The notes: generated by a model from the sequence alone, not told the origin. 64,000 nucleotides of DNA from Planctomycetia bacterium (GCA_016191115.1 JACPPG010000001.1:1-64000), one strand, 5' to 3'; positions 8,826-18,154 are shown, numbered from the stretch's first letter. Numbers and translations are program-made.

Positions 8826-10259
8826 ATGCCTTGCGTCCTGCGTTCTGGCACTCTCGTTTGGCGATACGTGCGGGTGGCTTTCCCCACGGTGGCGCCGCTC
8901 GTACTCCTGGTCAGTCTTGGCTATTGGGGTCATGCGCGCAACTGGCAGTTGGTGCGTGCCGACAAGGAACCACCGTATCGGGCCCATCCCCGGCTGGCAG
9001 CGGCACCCGCCGAGGGCGAGGCCCAGTTCCAATCGCCGGACGATGCAGAGGCCGAAGCGGCCGCCCCGTCCCCCGCGGACCAGGCCGCCGAGCCGCGTGG
9101 GACGCGCGTTGCGCTGCGTTCCGCCGCGGCCGTGCAAAAGGCGGGCGTCCAAGTAGTCCGCGTGGCCCGACGCCCCGTCGACCAGGAGATCGTCGTCAAC
9201 GGCGTGATTGCCTACGACCAGTCGCTCGTCGCGCATCTTTCGACGCGCGTGCCCGGCACCGTCTGGAGGATTGAGAAAAAGCTGGGGCAACCGTTTGAGA
9301 AGGGGGACGTGCTGGCGATTATCGAGGCCGTTGACGTCGGCCGAGCGAAGGCCGACTTCTTGCAGGCTGTCGTCATGCGGCAGTTGAAACGCGAGATCAT
9401 CCAGCGGCTGCGGTCGGTCGAAGCGTCGATTCCGCAGCGGCAACTGCTCGATGCCCAGGCCGAGGCTCGTGAAACCGAAATCCGACTAGTGAACGCCCAG
9501 CAGACGCTGCAGAATCTCGGGCTGCCGGTCCGGCTCGAAGAGCTCGCCGGCGTGCCCGACGATCAGCTCGCCCGGCGGATTCAATTTCTCGGGTTGCCCG
9601 AATCGATCGCGGCGACGCTCGACCCGGCAACGACGACGTCGAGCCTGGTGCCGCTTTTGGCGCCGTTTGACGGCGTCGTGATCGGCCACGAGGTATCGTT
9701 GGGCGAAGTGGTGTCGTCCTCGCATCCGCAGTTTGTAGTAGCCGACACGCGGCAAATGTGGATCAAGCTCGACGTCCGCAAGGAAGACGCCGGCCGGTTG
9801 GCCCTGGGCCAGGAAGTGACGTTCCAGGCCGATGGCGTGTTGCGCGATATCACCAGCACCATCACCTGGATCAGCACCGAGGCGGACGAGAAAACGCGCA
9901 CCGTGCCGGTCCGGGCGGAAGTCGCCAACCCGCTTGTCTCCGATCGAGGCGAGCACGACGAGCAGCACCGGTTGCTGCGGGCCAACACGTTCGGCACCGG
10001 ACGCATTCGCGTCACCCAGCAGCCTACGGCCGTTGTCGTTCCGCGCGAGAGCGTGCAATGGGACGGGTCGCGGTGGGTCGTGTTCGTTCAGGTGAGCGAA
10101 ACGGCCTTCGAGGCACAACCCGTCGAGGTGGGCGTGGCGCTTGAGGACGTGGTTCAGATCGTGAAGGGCGTGTCGGAAGGGGAGACCGTCGCGGCGCGCG
10201 GAAGCCACCTGCTAAAGGCCGAGATCATCCGCGACCGGCTAGTGTCCGGAGCGCAGTGA
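8826..10259 (+). CDS. RND efflux periplasmic adaptor (CusB/CzcB type)
   Basis: About 477 residues from ATG 8826; a longer frame to 8625 adds 67 residues that look non-native. An N-terminal membrane segment (VAPLVLLVSLGYWG) precedes an Ala/Pro-rich linker and the membrane-fusion fold: barrel-sandwich hybrid starting RVPGTVWRIEKKLGQPFEKG, a helical hairpin (KREIIQRLRSVEASIPQRQL), then LLAPFDGVVIGHEVSLGEVV and beta-barrel and membrane-proximal domains. It links the inner-membrane pump encoded 51 bases downstream to an outer-membrane channel. No channel gene follows, so a TolC-like protein from elsewhere must be used. Substrate probably a heavy-metal cation, judged from the partner only. Confidence 0.88.
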   Translation: MPCVLRSGTLVWRYVRVAFPTVAPLVLLVSLGYWGHARNWQLVRADKEPPYRAHPRLAAAPAEGEAQFQSPDDAEAEAAAPSPADQAAEPRGTRVALRSAAAVQKAGVQVVRVARRPVDQEIVVNGVIAYDQSLVAHLSTRVPGTVWRIEKKLGQPFEKGDVLAIIEAVDVGRAKADFLQAVVMRQLKREIIQRLRSVEASIPQRQLLDAQAEARETEIRLVNAQQTLQNLGLPVRLEELAGVPDDQLARRIQFLGLPESIAATLDPATTTSSLVPLLAPFDGVVIGHEVSLGEVVSSSHPQFVVADTRQMWIKLDVRKEDAGRLALGQEVTFQADGVLRDITSTITWISTEADEKTRTVPVRAEVANPLVSDRGEHDEQHRLLRANTFGTGRIRVTQQPTAVVVPRESVQWDGSRWVVFVQVSETAFEAQPVEVGVALEDVVQIVKGVSEGETVAARGSHLLKAEIIRDRLVSGAQ

Positions 10260-10310
10260 CCGCTTGGCCCACCACGTTACTACCGCCCACCCTCGATTCG
10301 CGGTCTCTTG

Positions 10311-13300
10311 ATGCTCGCCTGGTTGATTGACTGGTCTCTCCGACATCGCTATCTCGTGCTGGCGGCGGCCGCCGGCGTCGTCGCGGCGGGGCTCTTCTCG
10401 CTGCGCCGGCTCAACATCGACGCCTTTCCCGACACCACCCCGGTGCAGGTGCAGATCAACACCGTGGCGCCGGCGCTCGTGCCCGAGGAGATGGAACGGC
10501 AAGTCACTTTCCCCATCGAGCTGGCGATCAGCGGGATGCCGGGGCTTGAGCACCTGCGCTCCATTTCGCAATTTGGCTTGTCGCAAGTCGTGGTGACGTT
10601 CCGCGACGGGACCGACATTTATTTCGCCCGTCAGTTGATCAATGAGCGGCTCGGCACAGTCGAGATTCCACCCGGCATCGACCGGCCGCAGATGGGCCCC
10701 GTGGCAACGGGCCTGGGCGAGGTCTTGCACTACATCCTCTTGAGCGAAGGCGAAAGCGCGGGCGAGGCCAAGGAACTGACCGAGCTGCGCACCATCCACG
10801 ATTGGATCGTCAAGCCGGCCATGCGCCCCGTGCCCGGCACCGCCGAGATCAACTCCTGGGGCGGGTTCAAGAAGCAGTATCAGGTGCGGATCGACCCGAC
10901 GCGGCTCATCAAGCACGATCTGATGTGGAGCTCCGTGGTCGATGCCGTGCGGAGCAATAACCTCAACGTTGGCGGCGGAAGCCTCAATCGTTCGGGCGAC
11001 ATGCTGCTGGTGCACGGCGTCGGCCGCACGTCGACCATCGAGCAGATCGAGAGCATCGTCGTCACGGCAAAGGCAGGCGTGCCCATCCGCGTCCGCGACG
11101 TGGCCGACGTGACGGTCGGCCACGAGATTCGCCGCGGCGTCGTCACCGCCAACGGCGAAGGCGAAGTCGTGCTCGGGCTGGGCTTCATGCTCATGGGCGA
11201 GAGCAGTTACGACGTCACTCGGCGGATGAGCGAGCGGCTGAAGGAGGTCAAGGATCGTCTGCCCTCCGGCGTGCGATTGGAAACCGTCTACGACCGGATG
11301 GAACTGGTCGACCACGTCATCGCCACGGTGCGCGAGAACCTGTTCGACGGTGGGCTGTTGGTCGTCATTATCTTGTTCATCTTTCTCGAGGACTTGCGGG
11401 CCGGCTTGATCGTGGCCACGGCCATCCCGATGGCCATGCTGTTCGGCTTTTGCGGCATGCTGGCCGCCGGCATCGCCGGAACACTGTTGAGCCTGGGCGC
11501 GATCGACTTCGGCATCGTCGTCGATAGCTCGGTCGTGGTTGTCGAGAACGTCGTGCGGCGACTGTCGCACTATGGTCCCGTGAGCGGGCCGGAGCGCCTG
11601 AGGATCATCCGGGACGCCGCCGTCGAGGTCCGCACGCCCACCGTGTTCGGCCAGTTAATCATCATGATCGTCTACCTGCCGATCCTCACCCTGCAGGGGG
11701 TCGAGGGGAAGATGTTCAGGCCGATGGCGCTGACGGTGATTTTCGTTCTGACCGGATCGCTCATCCTGTCGTTGACGCTCATGCCGGTGCTGGCGAGCTT
11801 TGTCCTGCCCAAAAAAGTGAAGGAGACCGAGGCGTTGCCCGTGCGCGTGGCGCGTCGCCTCTATGGCCCGCTGTTGCGGTTTTGCCTGCAGGCCCGTTAC
11901 GCCGTGCTGCTTCTCTCGGCCGGCGCGCTCGCGGCGGCGGCCGTGGTGGCCATGTCAATGGGCTCGGAATTCGTGCCGCGGCTATCGGAAGGCGCCATCG
12001 TGATCGGCATCGTGCGGCCGCCGGGCACCAGCCTCGAGGAATCGATCCGCGTCAACACCCAGATGGAGCGGATGCTCTTGGCCTCGTTTCCCGCCGAGAT
12101 CTCGCACACCTGGAGCCGGGTGGGTGCCCCGGAAGTCGCTACCGACGCCAGCGGCGTCGAACAGACCGACTTCTTCATCGCCCTGCGGCCGAGAGAGGAG
12201 TGGCGCCGCGCCAAGACGCAGGCCGAGCTCGTCGAGCTGATCCAACGCGAGGTGGCCGACATCCCTGGCCAGATCAATTGGTTTACGCAGCCCATCGAGC
12301 AACGCCTTAACGAAATGGTCTCCGGCGTCCGCGCGGACGTGGCTCTTAAGGTCTTTGGCGACGACCTCGAAAGCCTCGTCGCCAAGGCCCGCGAGCTGGA
12401 AGCCGTGTTCCGCGAAGTGCCGGGCTGCGTGGACCTGGCCACCGAGCAGGTCCTCGGCCAGCCGGTGCTCCGCATTCACATCCGTCAGGACGAAATCGCC
12501 CGCTACGGCGTGCCGGCACGGCTGGTGCTGGATATCGTCGAGTCGGTGGGCGGCACCGAGCTGGGGGACGTAATCGAGGGGCAGCTCCGCTTCCCGCTCG
12601 CCGCGCGATTGCCCGAGAACCTCCGCACGGACCCGGAGACGATCGGCGCGATCCTGATCTCGACGCCGGCCGGCGAGCGGATTCCGCTTTCCCGCCTGGC
12701 CGAAGTGGGCGTCGTCGAGGGGCCAAAGCTCATCTCGCGCGAGTGGGGTAAGCGGCGGATCACCGTGCAGTGCAATGTGCGCGGACGCGACGTCGGCAGT
12801 TTTGTCGCCGACGCGCAGCGACGCATCGCCGGGCAGGTCTCCCTGCCCGAGGGCTATCGCGTCGAGTGGGGCGGTCAGTTCGAAAGCCTCGAGCGGGCCA
12901 AGCGGCGGCTGTCGATCGTGGTGCCGGTGGCGCTCGTGATGATCGGCATGCTGCTTTTTGCCACCTACAAGAACGTGACGGATACGGCGATCGTATTCGC
13001 CAGCGTTCCCTTCGCGTGCGTGGGCGGGATCGCCGCGCTCGCGCTGCGCGAGATGCCGCTGTCGATCTCCGCCGCGGTCGGATTCATCACCCTCTCGGGC
13101 GTGTCGGTGCTCAATAGCATGGTGTTGGTGTCGTGCTTGCGCGGCTTGCTCGAAAAGGGCCTTCCGTTGCGCGACGCGATCGAGGATGCCGCGCTTGGGT
13201 GCCTGCGGACGATCATGATGACCGCGCTAGTGGCCAGCGTCGGCTTCATTCCGATGGCCACGAGCAGCGGGACGGGAGCGGAAGTGCAGCGGCCGCTGGC

Positions 13301-13412
13301 CACGGTGGTGATTGGCGGCGTGATATCGAGCACCCTCATGACGCTGGCGGTGCTGCCGGCGATCTACCTGGTCGTGGGTTCGCGGGGCAAAGGGGCCGCG
13401 GCGGGGAATTGA
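10311..13412 (+). CDS. Heavy-metal efflux RND pump, CusA/CzcA family
   Basis: 1033 residues, normal length for the family, starting at ATG 10311. The N-terminal helix (YLVLAAAAGVVAAGLFSLRR) is followed by NIDAFPDTTPVQVQINT, the HME-RND hallmark, and the fourth membrane helix carries GAIDFGIVVDSSVVVVEN around residues 395-412 with the charged residues used for proton relay. Twelve membrane helices and two large periplasmic loops are recognisable. The pump exports metal ions by proton antiport together with the adaptor just upstream. The exact metal (Cu/Ag versus Co/Zn/Cd) cannot be set; I did not find an obvious Met-triad signature. Its 3' end overlaps the convergent DMT gene by 49 bases. Confidence 0.93.
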   Translation: MLAWLIDWSLRHRYLVLAAAAGVVAAGLFSLRRLNIDAFPDTTPVQVQINTVAPALVPEEMERQVTFPIELAISGMPGLEHLRSISQFGLSQVVVTFRDGTDIYFARQLINERLGTVEIPPGIDRPQMGPVATGLGEVLHYILLSEGESAGEAKELTELRTIHDWIVKPAMRPVPGTAEINSWGGFKKQYQVRIDPTRLIKHDLMWSSVVDAVRSNNLNVGGGSLNRSGDMLLVHGVGRTSTIEQIESIVVTAKAGVPIRVRDVADVTVGHEIRRGVVTANGEGEVVLGLGFMLMGESSYDVTRRMSERLKEVKDRLPSGVRLETVYDRMELVDHVIATVRENLFDGGLLVVIILFIFLEDLRAGLIVATAIPMAMLFGFCGMLAAGIAGTLLSLGAIDFGIVVDSSVVVVENVVRRLSHYGPVSGPERLRIIRDAAVEVRTPTVFGQLIIMIVYLPILTLQGVEGKMFRPMALTVIFVLTGSLILSLTLMPVLASFVLPKKVKETEALPVRVARRLYGPLLRFCLQARYAVLLLSAGALAAAAVVAMSMGSEFVPRLSEGAIVIGIVRPPGTSLEESIRVNTQMERMLLASFPAEISHTWSRVGAPEVATDASGVEQTDFFIALRPREEWRRAKTQAELVELIQREVADIPGQINWFTQPIEQRLNEMVSGVRADVALKVFGDDLESLVAKARELEAVFREVPGCVDLATEQVLGQPVLRIHIRQDEIARYGVPARLVLDIVESVGGTELGDVIEGQLRFPLAARLPENLRTDPETIGAILISTPAGERIPLSRLAEVGVVEGPKLISREWGKRRITVQCNVRGRDVGSFVADAQRRIAGQVSLPEGYRVEWGGQFESLERAKRRLSIVVPVALVMIGMLLFATYKNVTDTAIVFASVPFACVGGIAALALREMPLSISAAVGFITLSGVSVLNSMVLVSCLRGLLEKGLPLRDAIEDAALGCLRTIMMTALVASVGFIPMATSSGTGAEVQRPLATVVIGGVISSTLMTLAVLPAIYLVVGSRGKGAAAGN

Positions 13413-14434
13413 ACGGGTGGCACGACGGCGACCGTGTCGTCTTCGACTGTCTGCGGCGGTTCGTCCTCTGGCGGCGGATGCAGCCGGCGGCCACGGTCGA
13501 CCAGTGCCAGTCCGATCATGGTCAAGAACACGCCCAGTCCGAGACTGGCTGTGAGGTTCTCGCCAAAGAGTGCCACGCCTGCCAATGCCGCCAGCGCCGA
13601 TTGCGAGGCACCGACGGCGTTCACTTGCACGATCGACACGAGTTGCAGCGCTTTGGTAAGCGTAAAAAAGCCCACGGCGTTGAACGTGCCCGCCACGAAC
13701 ATCACGCCCAGGTCCGATAGCGCGGTCTGATCGATGGCCGTCCAACCGGTGCGTGCGATGCCGGTCAGCCCGAGGCTGATCACGCCGACGCTCGAGACGG
13801 TGGCCAGCACGACCGGCATTTGCGTCGAGCCCGTGACCAGGCGGCGGATCAACACGTTTAATACGGCATAGGCGACGCCGGCCAGGCACACCGCGGCGAT
13901 GGCCAGTCCCACCGGGGCGGTGGCGGTGGTCAGCTCGGCCAGCTTCGGTGAGCGTTCGGCGCCGATGCTCAGCACGGTAATGGCGGCGATCAATAGAGCA
14001 AGCGCCGCGGCCGAGCGCGGCGTCACCCCTTCCCCCAGCCACACGCGCCCCAGCACAGTCGCCGCGATGATCATCGTGCCGGAGCACAAGGGCACCGTGA
14101 TCGCCAGGCCCACTTGCCCGAGCGACCACTGAAAGGCTCCGTTGCCGCCGAGCTGCGCGAAAACACCGACACCCGCGAGGGCGGCGAAAACCCGCATGCG
14201 TGGCCAACGGATTCGCCCGCTCACCACCCCGGCGCCCAGCAGCGTCGTCGCCACGAGCATCGTCGGCACCGCCTTGACGCACGAAACCAGGAACGGGTCA
14301 AGGTGCGCGAGCCACCGCAGGCAGACGTTCGAGCAACTGTAGGCAATGCTCGATAAGGCACTAAAGGCCGTGCCCAACACGAAGGGGTCGATTCCCAGTG
14401 TGCCGTGGGCGGGAGAGCGAGAGGTGGGCTTCAC
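13364..14434 (-). CDS. DMT-superfamily transporter (EamA-like)
   Basis: About 356 residues with ten predicted membrane helices arranged as two five-helix EamA repeats (GTAFSALSSIAYSCSNVCLR ... IAAITVLSIGA and LAIAAVCLAGVAYAVLNVLI ... LGLGVFLTMIGLALVD). A small metabolite exporter or importer of the inner membrane; substrate unknown. The C-terminus is a hydrophilic Pro/Glu-rich tail of about 40 residues. Start is uncertain: I give GTG 14434, which begins shortly before the first helix; an in-frame ATG at 14518 adds 28 residues. The last 49 bases lie antisense to the pump gene. Confidence 0.8.
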   Translation of the reverse strand: MKPTSRSPAHGTLGIDPFVLGTAFSALSSIAYSCSNVCLRWLAHLDPFLVSCVKAVPTMLVATTLLGAGVVSGRIRWPRMRVFAALAGVGVFAQLGGNGAFQWSLGQVGLAITVPLCSGTMIIAATVLGRVWLGEGVTPRSAAALALLIAAITVLSIGAERSPKLAELTTATAPVGLAIAAVCLAGVAYAVLNVLIRRLVTGSTQMPVVLATVSSVGVISLGLTGIARTGWTAIDQTALSDLGVMFVAGTFNAVGFFTLTKALQLVSIVQVNAVGASQSALAALAGVALFGENLTASLGLGVFLTMIGLALVDRGRRLHPPPEDEPPQTVEDDTVAVVPPVQFPAAAPLPREPTTR

Positions 14435-14551
14435 GAGGCAAATTGTATGCGGGATGATGGGGGTTGAGGAGGCGGGGTTCTGCCCCTGGCGCGCGTGTGC
14501 GTCGGATGACGCCGACATCCGCCACTTCGCATCGAACGAAGGTTCTCCATC

Positions 14552-15745
14552 TTGTCCACTTACGACTCGTTGCCCGAGGCCGCGGCCAAGATTGCCGCCC
14601 GCATTCACGAGTCGTCGACTCGATTCGTCCTCGTGGCGACCGGCGGCGGCAGCCTGGCAGCGCCCGCGCTCTTGGCCGTGCCCGGCGCGTCGCGGACGGT
14701 CCTGCAGGTGTCGGTGCCGTATGCGGCCGAAGCGCTCACGGACTGGCTGGGGACGCGGCCGGAGCAATTCTGCGACGAGCACACGGCACGGCTGATGGGT
14801 GTGGCCGCCTACGAGCGGGCCGCACGATACGCTCGTATGGCAGCACCGGCAAAGCCCGTGGCACACGCCGGCGACAGTTCGGAACCCTCCGCGGTGGCCG
14901 GCGTGGCGTGTACCGCCAGCCTGGTGAGCGATCGGCCCAAGCGTGGCGCGCATCGCGTGCACGTGGCGGCCCAGACGGGCGAATTCACGGCCTCCGCATC
15001 GCTCGTGCTCGTGAAAGGGACGCGCGACCGGCGGCAGGAAGAGGAAATCGCCGCGCGGCTGCTGGTCAACATGGTCGCCCGCGCATGCGGTGTCGCCGAG
15101 CGTCTGCCGCTGGTGCTCGTGCCCACCGAAGAGGTCGTCGAAGAATGCACGGTGGCGCCCGAGGCCTGGCGGGCCTTGTTCGCCGGGCAGGTAAGAGTCG
15201 CGCCTGCCGCGGCTGCGGCTGCGCCCGAAAAATGCCGCGTTGTGTTTCCCGGCGCCTTCCATCCACTGCACGACGGGCACCGCGAAATGGCGCGAATCGC
15301 CGAAGCGCGGCTGGGGCAACCGATTGCCTGGGAGCTGTCGATCACGAACGTCGACAAGCCGCCCTTGGACTATCACGAGATGCGCAAGCGCGCGGAGCAA
15401 TTCGCGGGCGAAGCGACGCTATGGTTCACCCGCGCGCCAACGTTCGTGGAGAAGGCGAGCATCTTCCCACGGACCACGTTCGTCGTGGGGGCCGACACGG
15501 TCACGCGAATCGCCGATCCACGCTACTACGGCGGCGATCGAGAAGCATGCCGGGAGGCCATCGCGGCGATCGCCGGTTCGGGCTGCCGGTTCCTCGTGTT
15601 CGGCCGCGCGACCGAGGCTGGATTTCAGACGCTCGGCGATCTGCCGCTGCCGGCCGAGTTGCGCTCGCTGTGCGACGAGGTGCCGGCCGCCGAGTTCCGC
15701 CGCGATCTGTCGAGCACGGAACTCCGCCGCCTGTCTGCCGGATGA
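14552..15745 (+). CDS. CinA-like / nucleotidyltransferase fusion, probable NAD-salvage enzyme
   Basis: 397 residues beginning with TTG at 14552; no ATG is available in frame. Residues 1-215 resemble the C-terminal domain of CinA (nicotinamide-nucleotide amidase), with EAAAKIAARIHES, VATGGGSLAAPALLAVPGAS and a region around GVACTASLVSDRPKRG. Residues 228-397 form a cytidylyltransferase-like domain: VVFPGAFHPLHDGH (the HxGH adenylation motif at 240-243) and SSTELR (387-392), the ISSTxIR counterpart. The two activities would deamidate NMN and adenylate a mononucleotide, a logical pair for pyridine-nucleotide recycling. That pathway role is inferred from domains. Transcribed divergently from the DMT gene. 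Confidence 0.8.
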   Translation: MSTYDSLPEAAAKIAARIHESSTRFVLVATGGGSLAAPALLAVPGASRTVLQVSVPYAAEALTDWLGTRPEQFCDEHTARLMGVAAYERAARYARMAAPAKPVAHAGDSSEPSAVAGVACTASLVSDRPKRGAHRVHVAAQTGEFTASASLVLVKGTRDRRQEEEIAARLLVNMVARACGVAERLPLVLVPTEEVVEECTVAPEAWRALFAGQVRVAPAAAAAAPEKCRVVFPGAFHPLHDGHREMARIAEARLGQPIAWELSITNVDKPPLDYHEMRKRAEQFAGEATLWFTRAPTFVEKASIFPRTTFVVGADTVTRIADPRYYGGDREACREAIAAIAGSGCRFLVFGRATEAGFQTLGDLPLPAELRSLCDEVPAAEFRRDLSSTELRRLSAG

Positions 15746-15823
15746 CTAGGGCGAAAGAACTCACCAGCGAACGGCCTTGGGGCTTCTATTCAGACGTTCG
15801 AGCCTCGGTCGTTCGCCGTTTTC

Positions 15824-16426
15824 CTATTTCCCCGGCTCGAACTTTGCCAGATTCATGACGATCGTGCCGCCATTGACGGCGGCTTCCTGCTTGACGATGC
15901 CCACGCCGGGCGCGAACCAGTAGGTGTTGGTGATTTTCTGGCCTTTGGTGTTGGCATCCACGCGGACCTTGACCGCCTTGTACTTGCCCGCGGGCACCTC
16001 GATCTCCTCTTCCTTCTCGACGCGGCTAGTCATGTCGACCGACTCCGGGCCGATCTTGACGTTGCTCTTCCACGAGTCCCCTTCCACCACGGGATACTTG
16101 ATGACGCACACCGGCGGAACCATTTCGCCTCCGTTGAAGCGATGGCGAAAGACACCCGCATCGGTGCCTTTGAGGTGCTCGTTGGCAACGATTTTTCCGC
16201 CCACCAATGTCTCCACGCGCACCAGCGGTTGGTTGTCGATTGTCTCGATCTTGGCGACTTGGTTGGTCACCTCGATCTTTTGCCCACCCGCCTCGCCGTG
16301 GAAAGTCCATTTGGTGCCCGCCGCCAGAGGATAGTAGTCCGGCTGCTTGTCCTGGTCCGCGGCGAACGACGTATGGACAACGAACGAAGCAACGACGAGA
16401 AGAAGGCTGACGGCGATATTCCGCAT
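15824..16426 (-). CDS. Secreted protein of unknown function
   Basis: About 200 residues from ATG 16426, with AGGGGGAT as a strong ribosome binding site. A signal peptide (MRNIAVSLLLVVASFVVHTSFA) precedes a beta-rich domain: YYPLAAGTKWTFHGEAGGQK, then PLVRVETLVGGK, WKSNVKIGPESVDMTSRVEK, EIEVPAGKYKAVKVRVD and YWFAPGVGIVKQE. The layout is that of planctomycete periplasmic proteins that begin YxPLxxGxxWTY and end in APGVGxVK. Function unknown. Confidence 0.8.
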   Translation of the reverse strand: MRNIAVSLLLVVASFVVHTSFAADQDKQPDYYPLAAGTKWTFHGEAGGQKIEVTNQVAKIETIDNQPLVRVETLVGGKIVANEHLKGTDAGVFRHRFNGGEMVPPVCVIKYPVVEGDSWKSNVKIGPESVDMTSRVEKEEEIEVPAGKYKAVKVRVDANTKGQKITNTYWFAPGVGIVKQEAAVNGGTIVMNLAKFEPGK

Positions 16427-16578
16427 GCTAAAATCCCCCTTTGGTCGAATGTGGTAGTAGCTCGATGTCTTGGGAAGCATGAATGAAAGACCAAAGGCCC
16501 GAACGAATGCCTCCGCTTCGTCGCCCTTGGGATTGCGAGCTGTTTTGACATTCGAGCTTAGGCATTCGTCATTCGTGT

Positions 16579-17679
16579 TTACGGCGCTTTGGCCGCTTCC
16601 GCCGGCTTCGGTTGCTCCGCCTTGGCTGCTTCGGCCGGTTTGGGCTGCTCGGGCTTGCCGGGCTCGGCCGCTTTGGGACGCGGGAAAATGTCCTGGAACT
16701 CCAGCTTCTGCACGAACTTCACCAGCCGCACCCCGTCACTCTGGCTGCCGACGGCCAGCCGCTGCCCGTCGGGCGAGAAGGCCACGGCCCACACCGCCCC
16801 CTCGAACCCGCCCAGCGTCCCCATCTCCTGCCGGGCGTCGACGTTCCACAGCTTGGCGCTGCGGTCGTGACTGGCCGTGGCCAGGAGCTTGCCGTCGGGT
16901 GAGAAGCGGACACTTGTGATCCAGTTCTTGTGCCCGGCGAGCGCGGCTTGCTCCTTGGCGGCCGCCACATCCCACAATTTCACGGTGCGGTCGGCGCTAC
17001 CAGTAGCGAGTGTCTTTCCATCGGGCGAGAAGACGACGGCGGTCACAGCATCCTGGTGCCCTTCCAGCTTTGCACGAACCGTGCCACCCGCCGCGTCCCA
17101 GAGGATCGCGGTCTTGTCGCCGCTACCGGTGGCAACCGTTGCATTGTCAGGCGAGATGGCCACGCTTGTCACGGCGCCGGTGTGGCCGGCCAGGGCCTTC
17201 TGTTCGGCCCCGGAGTTGGGATCCAGGAGCTTGGCGGTCATATCCTCGCTGGCCGTGGCCAGGAACTTGCCGTCGGGTGAGAATTGTAGCGCCGTGATCC
17301 AATGTTTGTGCGGCTGGACCGAGGCTTTTTCCATGCCGGTTGTCACGTCCCACAGCTTTACGACGCCGTCGTAGCCGCCGGTGGCCAACGTCTTGCCGTC
17401 GGGTGAGTAGGCCACGGCCCACACGGTGGTGTTATGCCCGGCGAGCGAGGCCTTCTCCTTGCCGGTGGCCACTTCCCACAGTTTCACGTCGCCCGGCCGG
17501 TAAAGCAGCGTCTGGCCGCCGACGGTGGCCAGCGTCGCGCCGTCGGGCGAGAAGGCCAGAGCGGTGACCCAGTTGGCGTGCTTGGCCATCGGCGTGGGCT
17601 CATCGTCGGCCCACGCGACTGTGGTGGCGAGCTGGATAGCGGCCAGCAGGACGACGGAAAGAAGACTTCGGTAGGACAT
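16579..17679 (-). CDS. Secreted WD40-repeat protein
   Basis: 366 residues. A signal peptide (SLLSVVLLAAIQLATTVAWA) is followed by seven WD40 repeats, each with a VxSVAFSPDGxxLATGS strand pattern and most closing with KLWDV. This predicts a single seven-bladed propeller outside the cytoplasm. The C-terminal 45 residues are low-complexity, with two tandem PKPAEAAKA units. WD40 propellers are protein-interaction scaffolds; no partner is evident. Not obviously in an operon; the DUF1501 gene upstream on the same strand is more than 500 bases away. Confidence 0.9.
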   Translation of the reverse strand: MSYRSLLSVVLLAAIQLATTVAWADDEPTPMAKHANWVTALAFSPDGATLATVGGQTLLYRPGDVKLWEVATGKEKASLAGHNTTVWAVAYSPDGKTLATGGYDGVVKLWDVTTGMEKASVQPHKHWITALQFSPDGKFLATASEDMTAKLLDPNSGAEQKALAGHTGAVTSVAISPDNATVATGSGDKTAILWDAAGGTVRAKLEGHQDAVTAVVFSPDGKTLATGSADRTVKLWDVAAAKEQAALAGHKNWITSVRFSPDGKLLATASHDRSAKLWNVDARQEMGTLGGFEGAVWAVAFSPDGQRLAVGSQSDGVRLVKFVQKLEFQDIFPRPKAAEPGKPEQPKPAEAAKAEQPKPAEAAKAP

Positions 17680-17705
17680 GAGTTATCTCCGCAATGTCGA
17701 TCAAG

Positions 17706-17724
17706 TAGGGCGCTCTGCGAGCAC
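17706..17724 (+). repeat. Family E motif, TAGGGCGCTCTGCGAGCACC
   Basis: A short near-palindromic motif in which GTGCTC / GAGCAC halves face each other. Two related copies lie at 45777-45796 and, inverted, at 45831-45850. Function unknown. Confidence 0.45.
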
Positions 17725-17843
17725 CGGGAGTGTCGCGGGTAGGAACCGCCTCGCGGCAAAGCGCCTATGTTAATCGGCCGGACGGCCGATTGCCATTTCT
17801 TGCCCGCAAACGTCACCCAAGCTTTCGCGTATCGGAGACGCGG

Positions 17844-17868
17844 AAGGCGGGCAGGATGCCCGCCCCCC
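17844..17868 (+). repeat. Family C GC hairpin, copy 1
   Basis: AAGGCGGGCAGGATGCCCGC followed by CCCCC. Perfect stem GGCGGGCA/TGCCCGCC with a short loop. The C-run on one side gives it polarity. Confidence 0.8.
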
Positions 17869-17880
17869 GAAACGCCCCAG

Positions 17881-18014
17881 GGCCATTCTGTTTTTCAAAA
17901 TGGCGAGGCGGGAAAATGGGACTGGCTCCGAGCATAAACAGCGCAAGTCCTTTCAGACCAACGTTGCGTCTCGGTGCCTGTCCCACTTTCCCGCCGGTGC
18001 GCCGCCGGCAAGCT
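17881..18014 (+). repeat. Family B palindromic element, copy 1 (3' end short)
   Basis: Begins GGCCATTCTG and holds the arms TGGGACTGGCTCCGAG and CTCGGTGCCTGTCCCA. It stops at GCCGGCAAGCT and lacks the terminal TGTGAACGGCCCT of full copies. GCCCCAG is present directly before (17874-17880) and after (18015-18021) the element. Confidence 0.9.
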
Positions 18015-18154
18015 GCCCCAGTCCGGAGTTCTCGAAGAACTGGGATAGCGTTTTTGACAAGAAGAAGGCAGCTAAAGCGGCTCCGAAGGCCAAGCCATCT
18101 CCCGCCAAGGGCGCGAAGAAGCCGGTCACCGCAAAGAGCAAAAAGAAGAAATAG
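18015..18154 (+). pseudogene. Lys/Ala-rich C-terminal fragment cut by a family B element
   Basis: The frame from the element to the TAG at 18152-18154 reads PEFSKNWDSVFDKKKAAK and ends in a basic tail (KPVTAKSKKKK). Such tails occur on small nucleic-acid-binding proteins. Read with its upstream side, the frame runs entirely through the repeat, so it probably represents the end of a gene whose 5' part was displaced or lost. No further identity can be given. Confidence 0.3.

Noticed and set aside
17900..18154. Recurring ORF starting MARRENGTGSEHKQRK, also at 23075, 52205 and 60685
   Set aside because: It is the translation of family B elements, present wherever the element lies and carrying no independent coding signal.
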